Source: Chiua virens (taxonomy: Eukaryota; Basidiomycota; Agaricomycetes; Boletales; Boletaceae). From it: 64,000 nt of DNA. The stretch spans positions 1,488,001 to 1,552,000 of the forward strand of contig JAHNUO010000009.1 in the NCBI GenBank assembly GCA_019787685.1, given 5' to 3'. The position numbers and the translations under genes were made by a program. Position 1 is the stretch's first letter; each line of letters starts with the position of its first letter. Below are positions 25,289 to 37,780 of the stretch, piece after piece. The notes under the pieces are model-generated. The model did not search any database and was not told where the DNA came from. It saw only the letters and a program-made list of their open reading frames with translations.

Positions 25289-27109
25289 CTAGACTTCCTC
25301 CGCATATTTTGGCGTGTCATTGATCGCCCCGGTGTAGTCCTCACGATGAAAACCGGATTCCGACTCGAAGGCATTCATAGGCACCATTTTCAAATGTTGA
25401 CTTGTATGACGACCGTTGTCGCTCAGGATCCCAATCTAATGCCACACGTGTGTGCGTTGGATCTGTAGCTCTCCCAGAAACGACTATAGAGCTTACTTGA
25501 GTGCGTCCCCGAGGTACACTTTCTAAACCGACTCCTTGACTTCCAAACAGAACATTATCCCGGATAATGGAGGACGGTTTCCATCCGGCACGAGCATTCA
25601 GGGTAGAAAGGAGCGAATTCGAGTACAATTTTGATAACGAGTAATCAAAGATGAAGTTCCTGAGTGACAAGAAGCGATTAGGGACATCATCGACGATGTG
25701 ATCGGTTGTTTACCAGGTGGTACCCTACATCACAAGGTTTAAATGTGGACGTTTTGAGGAGAGGAAGTTAGTTACCTTGAGTAGCATGAACAATGCAACG
25801 TCAATTACGGCGAATGAAACCGTAACGAAGCCGGTTTGCACAGTCACTATATTGTTTTGGCTCATTCGAACCGTTTTCGACAGACCAGCCTGAACGGACT
25901 CACAGCGGATAATTCTATTGACAAGATGGTCTGTCGCGCCAATACCTGAGCGGCGGTGCAGCTGACAAAAGATGTTTTTTTTGAGAACCACAAAACGACA
26001 CCACCAAGAACATTCACCAAGCTGAGCACCAACGCTCCCGTAATGAGGATATCTGCCACCGCTGCGGTTACCAGCCAGATGACTGCATATACATGATGCT
26101 TGGGAAAATCTGCGTATGCCGGAAGGATAATGGCAAGGATACCAGTTGCGATACCACCAGCTATGGTGAAAAACTGTGTTAACTTGAACTGGCTACGAAA
26201 ATATGATTCGACTCACTAAAGGACGCAAAAGAGAACAGGGCAATGATAACTGGCACGAAGATCGACTGGGTCAAAATTTTGACGCGCCACGCGATGAAAA
26301 GCTGTACTGGCAAAGAGACCAATACCTGCAGGTGGATATATCAGATAAAACCAATGTATTTCGCTCCTCTGAACTTACCGTTAATATAGGGTCTGTAGAT
26401 GGCTGGTCAGTAAATTTTATCCTATGAGATAAATTAAACTGTGGAAGGCGTACCAGACGCTAACACTAACTTTATGTCAGCCAGACGAAATTTAGTAGTG
26501 AGGTTGTACTTACTGATCGGCGTATATGTGAGTGCTTCCACGGTTCCTGCCAAATGAGGTTACAATCCGTCAGAAGTGTGCGAAGGAATAAACGTGCCGT
26601 TGCGAATGATGAGAGGTTCATACATCATTGCCATGTCGCATCCAGTATTGATCGTCTCACAAAGAAGCAAATAGGCAACCTTTTGGAAGTCCATGTCAGC
26701 TGCCATATCCCGCGAGTCTACTAGGGAAAAACTTACAAACATCTTGATCCACGACCCATCCATGCTGTTTTTTCATGTTCTCAGTCCGCCGGAAGCGATA
26801 TGATCCAACGCTATAGCTTTACCTGTTGTATCCTTGGAAATACACGAATACCTATCGGGAACGCGAATTGTTCAACACACATGCGTTCTTGATTGAAAAC
26901 GTTTCCATACCTGCATCACAAATATCTACAGTCTTTCGTCTCAGCCTCATATCGAATGAATTGAATGATACGCACGCCATATAGGATACAGTTGAAAAAC
27001 ACGCCGATCAGCTGAGGGCCGAACCTAAGAGAACTAGCGTGAACACGGGACTCAAAAGGGACAGACGAACATCGGTTGACACTCACAGAGACTCGGCAGG
27101 GCTCATCAT
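25289..27109 (-). CDS. DUF6534 seven-pass membrane protein (copy A)
   Basis: DUF6534 proteins are fungal multi-pass membrane proteins of unknown function. The start at 27109 (M-M-S-P-A-E-S-L) is followed by R-F-G-P-Q-L-I-G-V-F-F-N-C-I-L-Y-G. A 15-base exon (26911-26925, I-F-V-M-Q) leads to V-F-V-Y-F-Q-G-Y-N-R and W-I-K-M-F, then V-A-Y-L-L-L-C-E-T-I-N-T-G-C-D. Later exons encode L-P-V-Q-L-F-I-A-W-R-V, I-W-L-V-T-A-A-V-A-D-I-L-I-T-G-A, T-D-H-L-V-N-R-I-I-R-L-T-V-Q-T-G-F and S-K-L-Y-S-N-S-L-L-S-T-L-N-A-R. The C-terminus is an acidic tail ending at 25289. Introns are about 50-60 bases. Two paralogues lie upstream at 32.7 and 35.9 kb, and all three share promoter elements. Confidence 0.8.
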
Positions 27110-27174
27110 ATCCGCAGGTCTGAGGGAAACACGGTGGGGTGGGTTCTCGTTTGTACCCGTTTCCCGACTCACAC

Positions 27175-27182
27175 CTTATATT
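27175..27182 (-). promoter_or_regulatory. TATA element of DUF6534 copy A
   Basis: On the minus strand this reads AATATAAG within GATGAATATAAGGTGT, 66-73 bases upstream of the start codon. The same element stands at nearly the same distance before the two paralogues. Confidence 0.5.
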
Positions 27183-27774
27183 CATCCAGGATGATTCTCC
27201 GCGTAATTGGAATTTTGAAACATATCTGATGACTGAAGTTTGTCCAACTGGATTGCCGACGAGACAATCAGCGAATTGTGGCGTGTTAGGGGGGTGGCTT
27301 GATGCTTGGCTCAAGTCACAGACAGCCTGTTAAGGGTCCTTAATACCACATTTTTATGTAATTTGATACCTATATCAAACACCCCATATCTTTGGAGTCT
27401 GGACGCCGGACGGTGTTATGACGGCGGGAAGGATGTTGTGTACACAGGATAGGTGTGCACAATTCCGGTGTGACTACGCAGGCCGGAAGCCGAGACCTCA
27501 TTCAAGCATGTACGCCTCGCAGGGGTTGATTTGGTGAACTGCCTGGCGAGAACGACGCGGCCGAGTGTGGTGTAACTGTAACTGGCGTGGCGGGTACAAT
27601 TAACGAACTGACGAGCGAACCAGACATTCTAAAAGTCTGAATATTGAACGTTAGTAAACTCTGGCCTTTCACGTTATTTTGTGTGCCTAGTATCTTGCTT
27701 GCGTGTCCAAATCGTACCTCTCTGAGACGGTGGGTCCGCGACATGACATATTGAATGTAATTTTGAAATTTGAT

Positions 27775-27885
27775 ACGTTTGACGTGGAAAAAAGTTCTTT
27801 GCAAGGCTTGTCGCGAGGTTATTTCCATCATCCCTGTCCACAAATCACATTCAATTATCATGCCTAGAACGCAACGAGCCTAGCG
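27775..27885. repeat. distal upstream block, copy 1 of 3
   Basis: About 100 bases contain GAAAAAAGTTCTT, ATTTCCATCA, CACATTCA and CATGCC in this order. The same order recurs at 35.39-35.48 kb and, more diverged, at 38.94-38.99 kb. Each copy lies 0.7-1.3 kb upstream of a DUF6534 gene, so the block probably was duplicated along with the gene. Confidence 0.5.
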
Positions 27886-28079
27886 AACATTCACGAGTGA
27901 CAGCCCACACAGTAGCCGCCATCTCAGCGTCAACAGCACTCCTGACAGCATGACCTCGCTCGACCTTTGCGGCGAAGGAAAAAAAAAAAAAAAAAACAGA
28001 AACTCGTCAAATTGTTTACATATTTCATCGAGCACACTCGTATAGGGGCGTCGAGGACGACAAGAATCAAGGCTCCGAA

Positions 28080-29190
28080 TCATTTTGTCTTATACGTCGT
28101 ACCTTCCGGACTTGCTCGACACCGAAAGGGTACACCTCTCGGCATAGCTTGGCTGAGTACTTTGCACCAAGTATTTATGCGTTCGCATCGTACCATTACC
28201 CACCGGTACCCACCTCTGGCCACTCCAGGCTAGTGTGAGAACCACGAGGTATGGTTCGAAGTTCTGAAGGAAACAAATTTGGTATGCACGATCGCAGGCG
28301 GATGCTGTCCAATGCCGCGGGAAGGACCTGCAGAACACCGACCAACTGTCAGATAGGTAACAAACAAAACTGGTCTCAAACATACATCTGAGTGTGGTAC
28401 AGAACAATTGCGGTTAAATTCCAGCGTGAGCGACCGAAGAAGTGCAAGTTTATTCCATGCAGGAGCACGAAAGATATCTTGAAATAGTTCGAATATATCC
28501 AGATTAACACCATAGTCATGGTCGATCTCAGTGGCAAGTGACACTATTGTCTACAGTGCTCGCTTGAGGATGGCGTGCGCTTCCTGGGAGCCCGAGTCCT
28601 GGGATATATCACAGCGGAGAATGAGTGAAAATTCTGTGAAAGCAGACCGAGAAACCCATTGACAATGCAGTCGAACGCAGTGAGAGCACGTAGAAATGGT
28701 GCATCTATGGATGCGATGCGCTTGAAATCTCCCCCGCAATGAGTCACTTGAAGGCAAAGAATGTGAAGTCTGATTTGGAGAGACATGATTGTACGCTAGT
28801 GGTCTTCATTCACAACGCTGCAGTAAAACTTGAGTTCATGAATGTTAGTTACATCTGTGAAAGCTCAACGATATAAGGTCGATCCTATTTCAAGTCATCC
28901 GTTCCTGAAATGGTAGCTTCGCACACATTTAACGAGGGAGAATGTGAGAGGGTGGTTTGCAGCGATCTGGGAAAGTATCGTAGTCCCACTTGAGACACTG
29001 TAAACATCATTGAGTGTAGTGGGTGATTTACGGTCAAATACTAGGCATTGGCGAGGAATCTGCAAACAGCAGAGAGTTTGGAAAATGTCCGGAGTTTTTC
29101 GGAGTTCAGATGTCCAGATAGCGAAGAAAGATGGTCGAAAATTTGCTGGAACCAGGTGGACATTTAAATTCGAACTCAGCTGTTATGTAA
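28080..29190 (-). pseudogene. F-box/LRR gene relic (copy B)
   Basis: Recognisable pieces on the minus strand are G-G-D-F-K-R-I-A-S-I-D-A-P-F-L-R-A-L (about 28730-28690) and L-A-L-L-R-S-L-T-L-E-F (about 28450). Both match the LRR half of the F-box gene at 30.5 kb. The F-box part toward 29.1 kb is reduced to scraps and no frame joins the pieces. Confidence 0.5.
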
Positions 29191-30514
29191 TGATGTGGCG
29201 ATGTCATAGGCTATATCTCATTTTCATACCTAAGCGACTCGATCGCTGAGACTATGCAACGACACAATGGTATTCAGATTGATTGATTCAGAGCTTGCGG
29301 CAGCCGCTCATGCAATTGTTCCAGTTCCAGTGGCTCAGATTCGACTGAACTGCTCACAATACTAGTGCAAATCTGAGTCCCATTACCGGGCGTTCAGTAG
29401 CCCTGACATTGAGAAGCATTCTCACTGTACACTAAGGTTCCGCCTCGGACTCGAACGAGCAGAGATTCACAAGACACCGTGGAAGGTCCACACCATAACG
29501 CTCGTGCTTTGTCTATGTACTTTGTGCATTCAAGTTGTTCAACACCAGGTTTTGTATCTGTAACCTGCCAACGTCGGTCTCACCTCAAAACTGCACAAAG
29601 GAACGCAGGGAGGATGCTACATGGTATCACGGCCAGTCCTGTTCCAGGCATCGTTCATGGGAAGGAGGGGCACAGTGACTAGTGTGTCCAACGCACCATT
29701 CAAAACGTACGTCTACCGTTCCTCGTCTAGCGCCAACTGATTCTAGTAAAACACATACCCACTGGACGTCGACAATTCAAAGAGTGTCGTCTGGGATCTA
29801 CGTCACGTGAAAAATCCAGAGCTTGATTTGAGGTCCCATTGGTCGGAAATGAGTATGATGCTGTGTTGTAATTCCCGAGCAAATGGAATTGAAATGTCGA
29901 ATGGTTACACTGTACCATGGACGGTGGTCACGCGATGATACCATCAAGAGACCTGTGTATGTCGGGAGATAAAGGCTTGCTGCGAGTTAACAGCCATGCG
30001 CTCGTTCTCGGAGTCACACCTTTACCTGGTCGCTCTATGATTGACACGAAAGATAGGTGAGTACCAGGATGGGCCTGATAATCGAAAGGACGATGCTGAT
30101 AAAATCTCGGATGAAGATGTTACCGGGTCCGGCGAAGGCAAGCAAAAGGAAGAGAGGTGAGACCGGGGTAGCCAAGGCAAGGTGATGATACTGACGAGGA
30201 ATTGATACCCAAGCACTCATCCGATGATGGTCACAACCACTATCTCATCGGTAGCAGCGCACAATTCCCTGGCTTCTGACATGACAAAAACAGAGTCGGG
30301 GAATGTGTCTAGTGGGAAAGCACTCTCCAAATGGCGCATTTATCTTACTAAGTATCCTCCGAGGTGCATCGCTACATTGCAGCTTCTGGGCGTTCCTTGA
30401 CGGTGTTGACAGCGGTGAAGGCAAAGGTTCTTCTCGAATCGTCGTCGCCTAACAGGTGGAATTGATGTAGGGTCGTCCCGAGTCATTATCGTAAGATTCC
30501 AATCTATTACGCTT
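29191..30514. other. no intact gene; contains WD40-gene-like fragment
   Basis: Apart from the fragment at 30060-30215 described separately, nothing could be recognised here. Confidence 0.45.
30060..30215 (+). pseudogene. fragment like the 5' part of the WD40/coiled-coil gene
   Basis: The plus strand reads D-A-D-K-I-S-D-E-D-V-T-G-S-G-E-G-K-Q-K and is followed by bases resembling the intron and exon edge at 58.55-58.65 kb (GGCAAGCAAAGG, AAGAGAGG, CCAAGGCAAG, ACTGACGA). The match is short but runs in the same order, so it probably is a leftover of a duplicated copy. Confidence 0.35.
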
Positions 30515-31760
30515 CTAAGACCGACCATGCACTTGTGTCCACTCTCCTTCTAGACGAAATCCTTTCCCGAACGCGTCTATAAACGTGAGGCTGGGATGAA
30601 GAGCAAGTTTATAATGAAGGATCCGTTGAATTTCTGAAGATTTTATCCGCGGTCCACCAACGTAGTCCCAATCGATCAGTACGCATGATTTTAGACCTGT
30701 GAAACTCCTGATGCCGTCCAGTGCCATGGAGAGAACCTAACGGAGCCGATCAACCACGAGAGAGATGCCGAACAAGTTTAGTTAATATGCTTACATCCAG
30801 GCCCAGTGGAGGATCGCTGCGGAAAATTTGAAGTGTGAGCGAATCAAGAAGAGGAAGGTTGGATCTGTGCAAGAGTATCGAAAATCCGTTGGAATTCTTC
30901 TGTCGGTCCACCTGAACCGTCGACACTAAGCGAGAGCGTTCGGATGGAACGAGGTGTTTGCATGAGGATAGTATGCATCTGTATCGAATCCCAGGACCCA
31001 GGATTCATATCTTTACCGAGCGTGATGCATAATTCAGTGAGCACAGACTGAGCAAGCCAATCAACGTGATTGAAGCTCGAGATATTCATGACAAGAGCAC
31101 GCAGATTTGGAGCATCAACGGCTGCCAAAGCCAGGAAATCTCCTGTACAATAAATCACCTCAAGGCGAGATACCTTGAGCTTGAGTTGCTCCTCCAGCGC
31201 AGTATCCACAGAGTTCTGGAGAAACTCGCATCCATGGAAGCACAGCTCCTCGAGTGACCCTAGAGAGATAATTGCTCGCCAGTGGTCCTCGTCCACACGG
31301 CTATCCGAAAACTTGAGTTGGCGAATGTTCGTCATTTGTAACAGACCAGAGATGTACTTTGTGGGGGTGATTCCAACTGCCCATCCTCCTGTCTCATCAA
31401 GGTATCTGTTATCGAAATGGCAGACCCGCACGCTTTTGGCGAGGGACAGAGTGAGAGGTTGCTTGGCAACGATCTGAGAGACCAACATGGACCCGTTCCA
31501 TATTTTGCAAGTGGGGTCTCCACGAGGTTCAGAGGGTAGAGCATCGTGCAACATACGGCTATTGAATTCGAGGTATTCAAATATGCGGGAAAGGCAGTAA
31601 GCGGCGAAGAATCGACAAACGACGGAGAGCCTGGAAAAGATTTGGACTTGTTGATACATAAGGCGTCCAGAGGCTGGTGCTAGCAGGTTAAATATGTCGA
31701 GGTATATTTCGGTTGGGATTATAGGCAAAATTCCATCCGCACTGCGTCGTTCTGGGACTG
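30515..31760 (-). CDS. F-box/LRR protein (copy C), near-intact
   Basis: F-box proteins recruit substrates to SCF ubiquitin ligases. The main exon (30795-31760) reads P-E-R-R-S-A-D-G-I-L-P-I-I-P-T-E-I-Y-L-D-I-F-N-L-L-A-P, the F-box. About 200 residues with weak leucine-rich repeats follow (L-T-L-S-L-A-K-S-V-R, L-G-S-L-E-E-L-C-F, A-P-N-L-R-A-L-V-M). A 58-base intron (30737-30794) leads to the last exon with V-L-S-M-A-L-D-G-I-R. Two blemishes are seen. An extra base near 30861 shifts the frame before N-L-P-L-L-D-S-L-T-L. The short first exon seen in the 50.2 kb relative has an in-frame TAG here (M-S-L-F-E-stop), which would force use of the Met at 31728. It may be functional, recently dead or mis-sequenced. 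Confidence 0.6.
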
Positions 31761-31849
31761 CAGGATTCCATAGACATTCGAATCAAATAGAAGGGTAGCA
31801 AACATAAAAGGAGCAGGAACTCACTAGACTACTCGAACAATGACATGTC

Positions 31850-32699
31850 TACTACCGACCTCGTGGCACAACATGCAACGAAAAGGTCCTCAGTGAGAGT
31901 TGTATCCGTCGGTTGTCAGTGAACCGCCCTGAAGGAAGAAAAAAAAGTGAAACTACTGATAGCGGACCGGTCCAACCGATTCACATTGAATCGCAATCGT
32001 ACGGTATCTCCGCTCCGACAGATTCGGAAAGTACTTATCTTACCTAGGGAGTAGTATACTACATACTCGTCACACAAACATTCGGTGACAACAGTTCTCA
32101 TAAACGGAGATACCATTCTGGTAATTACGCTGTCAGAATTAAAAAATTTAAGGCAAGACCGTTCGGCCGCGTACTGCCCCGGTGACTAGTAAGTCCCTGC
32201 TCAGGCTTCAACGACTTGAAGATAAACATCCTCCATTACAATTAGCCAGTCCAGGGTAATATGTAAGTATGTACATGCCCAAACCAGGTTTTCCCGGGAG
32301 AAGATGGACGAAATTTATCCCTAGAATGAGCGATCAATCGATCATGATGTATGAGATAAAGTACTCCTCAGGCTCCAATCATGAGTCGAAGTGGATTCCG
32401 TCGGTGAGTATGTTTCCAGTGTCGGGCTTTGAAACAACCTTTGACGAGGGAATCCAAGACTTTCCTCGGAACTTTCCTTTATTTGATTGAACTATCAATG
32501 CACGCACCCCAGTTGATCCGTTTCTCCCCTCTTGTCTACTAAATGGGAGGACGATCCCTTCAAGGTACTAATTACATGTTAGGGTTGTGTATTCTATATA
32601 CGATATATACGATAAGCTGAAGAAGCGACAATGTCCGCAATGTCTTTTGGCCCTTAGCTGGAGAGGAATTGTGGGCATACGACGCACAAGCCTGCAGCA
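31850..32699. other. intergenic, no gene recognised
   Basis: This stretch lies between F-box copy C and DUF6534 copy B. Only short open frames without domains are present. Confidence 0.5.
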
Positions 32700-34541
32700 C
32701 TAGATCTCATCCGTGTATTTTGACATGTCGTTGATCTCCGCGGTCGAGTCCCCGCGATGACAACTAGTCTGTGACTCGAAGGCCTGCACAGGCACCATTT
32801 TCAAATGCCTACTTGCATGATGATCGTTGTTGCTCAGAATCTCAATCTGACGCGTGCGTCATATCAGTCGATCCTAACAGAATCGACTATAAAGCTTACG
32901 TGTGTGTGCCCCCTGGTTGTACTCTCTAAACCGATCGCTTGACTTCCAAAGAGAACATTATCCTGGAGGGTGGAGGACGGTTTCCACCCACTACGGGCAT
33001 TCAGGGTAGAAAGGAGTGAATTTGAGTACAACTTTGACAACGAGAAATCAAAAATAAAGTTCCTAGATGGTGGGGGGGAACCAGTATGAGTGCATCCTCC
33101 TCACCTCGCGACGCGATCTGCTGCTTACCATGTACCCTGTGATACAGAATTCAGATGTGCGCCCAATTTGCTAAGAGATGGTTACTAGTACTTACCCTGA
33201 GAGACATAAACAGCGTGACGTTGAGTATGGCGAATGCTGCCGTAACGAGACCAGTTTGCACAGTCACTACGATGTTTAAGCTCGTTCGAACCTTTCTCGA
33301 CTGACGAGTCAGGAACGACTCACAACGGATAATTCTGTTGACAAGTTGGTCTGTCACCCTAATGCCTGTACGACGCCGCATCTAACGAAAAACAGTTGAG
33401 AACCGCACGATTTGACAACACCAATAGTGCTCACCAAGCTTAACACGAGTGTTCCCGTAATGAGGATATCCGCTACCGCGGAAGCTACCAGCCAGATGAT
33501 TGACGCAAATTCTGATTTGGGAAATTTTACGTATTCGCGAATGATAGTGATGAGGACCGCGTTTGCGATGCCACCAACTGTGGTAAAATCGACTTAACCT
33601 GAGCTGACTACAAAATACCGCTCGACTCACTAAATGATGCGACGGAAAAAATGGCAATGATGATTGGCAAGACACACGAGTTGTTCAAAATCTTGATACG
33701 CCATGCGATGAAGAGCTGTACCGGTAAAGAGACCATCACCTATAGGTGGGTATATTAGATCAGATCAATAGTTTTCGCTCCTCTAAACTTACTGCTATAA
33801 TGGGATCTTTGGACGGCTGGTCAACAGATTTCGTCTTACGGGATGAATCAACCTGGGGAATGCGTACCAGACGTTAACACTAAACCCTATGTTAGTCAAA
33901 CGAAATTTGGTAGTAAAGCTGTGCTTACTGATCGGCGCATATGTGAGTGCTTCCACAGTGCCTACACGACAGTGATGAGTGGATTTTTCCAATCTGTCAA
34001 AGATGAAGGACGGGATGAACGTACCATTACGGACAATGAGAGGTTCATACATCACCACCATATCGCATGCAGTATTGACCGTCTCGCAAAAGAACAAATA
34101 GGCAACCTTGGCCTATCAGGCATCATATCCTGCGAGTCCAGACGAGCACTTACAAGCATCTTGATCCACCACAAATCCCTGCTGTTTTTCCCGAGCTCTT
34201 AATTTGGCGCACGCGAGATGATACATCGACTATGCTTTACCTGCCGTATGCTTGGAAATACACGAATACCTATCGGGAATGGAATATCTCAACCAACATG
34301 CGTTCTGGATTGAAAATGCCTCCCTACCTGCATCAAAAACACCTGCGGTCTCTCTTCTCAGCTTCATATCCAAAGACCTGAGTGTTTCGGAAATGATACG
34401 CACGCCATATAGAATGCAGTTGAAAAACACGCCGATCAGCATAGGACCGAACCTAAAAAACGAGAACCAGCGTGAAGGTCGAACTCAAAAGAATGGATGA
34501 GCATTGGTTAGCACCCACAGAAATTCGACGGGGCTTGCCAT
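32700..34541 (-). CDS. DUF6534 seven-pass membrane protein (copy B)
   Basis: The layout is the same as in the copy at 25.3 kb. The start at 34541 is M-A-S-P-V-E-F. A 15-base exon (34328-34342, V-F-L-M-Q) precedes V-F-V-Y-F-Q-A-Y-G-R. Next come F-F-C-E-T-V-N-T-A-C-D-M-V-V-M-Y-E-P-L-I and an exon with S-V-D-Q-P-S-K-D-P. It ends with T-D-Q-L-V-N-R-I-I-R and an acidic C-terminus (I-N-D-M-S-K-Y-T-D-E-I) at 32700. Splice sites are at matching places in all three paralogues. I saw no certain break, though I did not verify every base. Confidence 0.75.
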
Positions 34542-34612
34542 AACTGCAGGCCTGTTGGAAACACTGCACAGTGGGTTCAGCTTTGTATGTACCCGTTTGC
34601 TGGAGTTGACAC

Positions 34613-34620
34613 CTTATATT
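34613..34620 (-). promoter_or_regulatory. TATA element of DUF6534 copy B
   Basis: On the minus strand this reads AATATAAG, 72-79 bases upstream of the start codon, in the same GATGAATATAAGGTGT context as copy A. Confidence 0.5.
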
Positions 34621-35389
34621 CATCCAGGAACATCATCCGCGGACAAATTCGACGTTTGGAGCATGGCGACCCAGCTTATTCCCATAGCGACTGCCGAAGG
34701 AATTGCAGGCGACTTGTTGTTGTTGTATGTCAGGGGTGGGCTCGGATTGCTTCAAGTTGGGTGCTCCGGTGGCGGACATAGTCGCCGATCAGCCATAAGT
34801 ATATTGATATGCCTGTGCAATTTTATGTAAGTGGATTTGAAACTACCGAAACTGACAATCAAAGCCACAGAACATTAACATGACGAGTCGACAATGTCGG
34901 AACAGCTTCAAGTTCACACCAAATACTAAGCCGTCGGCCCTGATTGTCAAATATTTTTCGACTCACCGAAGTACACATGTAAATTCCAACGCTTCCAGAT
35001 TGCCCAGCGAAAGAGACAAGACAGTTTTGAAACGATAATACCAATAAACAGACTCGGAGCCCACCAGCAGGACGTCGAACAGGATCGATGATATGCGCAC
35101 AACTGATAAACCGGGTTCGGCGGCGCGTGAATCATATCCCGTGACTAGGCACATAAATTAGACGAAGTCAATCTTGCCAACAACATCCGAGTCAACGTTT
35201 CAACCTAGTCCTCGAGCAGTGGTTTCGCATAGAATTATCCGAGTATGGCCACGACAGTCACCCACTTCCCTGAGGGCTTCGAGGACCTCATTCTCCGCTT
35301 GCACAGCTAATTGCACCTAAACCCTGAAGGCGGTGTGTCACAAATCTGTAATTAGGATATTGACTCAAGGTACAGATAGTTTGACATGT

Positions 35390-35480
35390 TGGATCGAGAA
35401 AAAAGTTCTTCACGAGGCCATCTGATTTCCATCACCCCTTTCCGCAAACTCATTCAGGCAACCTTCCATGCCCAGCAACC
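35390..35480. repeat. distal upstream block, copy 2 of 3
   Basis: It matches the block at 27.78 kb (GAAAAAAGTTCTT, ATTTCCATCA, CATGCCCAG). It is situated 0.85 kb upstream of DUF6534 copy B. Confidence 0.5.
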
Positions 35481-35873
35481 CTTCGCGAGTAACCAAAAGA
35501 CTCACTCACCATCATGGATCAGCCCAGCCTAGATTGCACGGCTCGCTCGACCATTCCGGCCCGAGATGATCCTGACACGTCGGATCATCATTCCTATGCT
35601 CATGTGTCCTAAACAGTTGATCCGCATACGGGGTTGACCAAGAAAAGCGACAAAGGATTGGTGCCCCTTCAAGATACTACCAGAGCAAGCTTGAAGCATA
35701 CGTGGAGTTATGCATGGGTACATGTGGTATAACGAACGACATCGATAACGGATGGAGCTACTTAAAGGAGCGTAAATGTCCGCCCAGTTTGAACCACTAA
35801 GCTGAGTGGTAATGAATGATGGACCATGCATGTCGCATGACAAAAAACATGAAAAAAGGTTCGGCATGCAACG

Positions 35874-37700
35874 TTAGACTGCCTCGGCGTACTTTGGCGT
35901 CTCATTGATCACCTCGGTGGAGTCCTCACGATGATAACCACTTCCTGACTCAAAAGCCTTCATAGAGACCAGTCTCAAAGGTTGATTCGTTTGATGATTG
36001 TTGTTGCTCAGGATCCCTATCTAATGCCGCGCGCGTCAAATCGAGTCCGCAGAGTGTGATTGCAAGTCTTACTTGTGTCCGTCCCCTGGATACACTCTCT
36101 AAACCGACCGCCGGGTGACTTCCAAAGAGGGCATTATCCTGGACGGTGGTGGAGGGTTTCCAGCCACAACGAGCATTCAGCGTGGAGAGGAGTGAATTCG
36201 AGTACAACTTTGACAACGGGAAATCAAAGATGAAGTTCCTGACAGGAAGACATCAGAGACATCCTTGGTCGTACTGGTTGCTTACCATGTGCCCTAGACC
36301 ACGGAATCAGATGCGCGCTATGCGAGGAAAGAAGCTACTTACCCTAAGTGACATGAAAAGTGCGAAGTTCAGTATAGCGAATGCTGCCGTAATAAGACCA
36401 GTTTGGATAGTCACTGTATTGTTTTGGCTTATTCGAACCCTTTTCTCGATCGACCAAGAACACTTACAGCGGATGAGTCTGTTGAGAAGATGATCTGTCG
36501 CCCCAATACCTGTGCGACGGCGCAGCTAGCGACAAGCAATTGAGAATCACACAATGACTACTGTCAATAAAACTTACTAAGCTGAACACCAGCACTCCTG
36601 TAATAAAGATGTCTGCCACCGCAGATGTTACCAGCCAAATGAGTGACCAAAGTTCAGCTTTAGGAAAATTGGCGTATTCTCGAATGATAGTGATGAAGAC
36701 CGCGGTTGCGATGCCACCAACTGTGGCGAATTCGCTTCAGCCCGAACCAGCTATGAGATACAGGACCCGTGCCCAACGCACCAAAAGACGCAATGGAGAA
36801 AATGGCAATGATAATAGGCAACACGATCGACTGGTTTAAAACCTTGACACGCCACGCGATGAAGAGCTGCACTGGCAAAGAGACCATTACCTGCAGGTAA
36901 GCATATTAGCTAAAACTAATAAATTTCGTTCTTCTAATTCAAACTTACTGCTATTGTGGGATCTTCGGACGACGGGTCAACGAATTCTGCCTTACGGGAT
37001 GCGTTCAACTTGAGAAATGCGTACCGGACGCTAACACTAGTATTCCATGTGAGCACAAATCAAATTCGGTAGTGAAAGTGTGCTTACTGATCGGCGCGTA
37101 TATGAGTGCTTCCACAGTCCCTACGCGATGAAGTAATTATCTACCCTCGTCCGAATTCAAAGCACGGAATAAACGTACCATTACGAGAGATCAGAGGTTC
37201 ATACATTATTAGCATGTCGCATCCAGTATTAACCGTCTCGCAAAAGAACAAATAGGCAATCTTTGGCATGTGAGATGCCATACCCCGCAAGTATAGGGAA
37301 AAACTTACAAACATCTTGATCCACCACTTATCCTTGCTGTTTTTCCCGGGTTTCTTAGTTCGCAGCACGCGAGACGATGCATCGACTATGCTTTACCTGC
37401 CGTATGCTTGGAAATACACGAATACCTATTGAGAATGTCAGTTATTCAGGAAACCCATGTCGATTGAGAACGCCTCCATACCTGCATCACCAATATCTGC
37501 CATTTCTCGTCTCAGCTTCATATCCAAAGAGTTGAGTGTTCCGGAACGATACGCACGCCATATAGAATACAGTTGAGAAACACGCCTATCAACATGGGCC
37601 CGAATCTAAGACAAGGAGAACCAGCATTCAGACGCAATTCAAAGGACGAATGAACATGGTTTAAACTTTACACCTACAGGGACTCGACTGCGCTCGCCAT
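35874..37700 (-). CDS. DUF6534 seven-pass membrane protein (copy C)
   Basis: Third tandem paralogue. The start at 37700 is M-A-S-A-V-E-S-L. A 15-base exon (37482-37496, I-L-V-M-Q) leads to V-F-V-Y-F-Q. Further exons encode F-F-C-E-T-V-N-T-G-C-D-M-L, V-D-P-S-S-E-D-P-T-I-A, V-S-L-P-V-Q-L-F-I-A-W-R-V and V-L-P-I-I-I-A-I-F-S. Towards the end come S-K-L-Y-S-N-S-L-L-S-T-L-N-A-R and an acidic tail N-E-T-P-K-Y-A-E-A-V before TAA at 35874. Copy C and copy B are adjacent, with relatives of the same upstream block between and beyond them, which fits unequal tandem duplication. Confidence 0.75.
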
Positions 37701-37770
37701 ATGTGCGGGCCTGAGGTTCGAAACAAGGAAAGGCTGCGCAGCGGATTCTCGCCGGTTCACCGTGTCACAC

Positions 37771-37780
37771 TTTATATATT
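37771..37780 (-). promoter_or_regulatory. TATA element of DUF6534 copy C
   Basis: On the minus strand this reads AATATATAAA, 71-80 bases upstream of the start codon, matching the position in copies A and B. Confidence 0.5.

Larger units (their letters stand above)
27110..28079. other. upstream region of DUF6534 copy A, no gene
   Basis: This stretch contains the shared TATA element and the distal repeated block described separately, and an A-rich tract at 27978-27997. I see no gene. Confidence 0.5.
34542..35873. other. upstream region of DUF6534 copy B, no gene
   Basis: Besides the promoter element and distal block, minus-strand open frames at 34.86-35.15 kb contain a hydrophobic segment (I-S-S-I-L-F-D-V-L-L-V-G), perhaps a membrane-protein scrap. 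No gene could be built from it. Confidence 0.45.

Noticed and set aside
27978..27997. Run of A residues as a possible retroposon tail
   Set aside because: No adjacent reverse-transcriptase sequence, target-site duplication or processed gene copy was seen.
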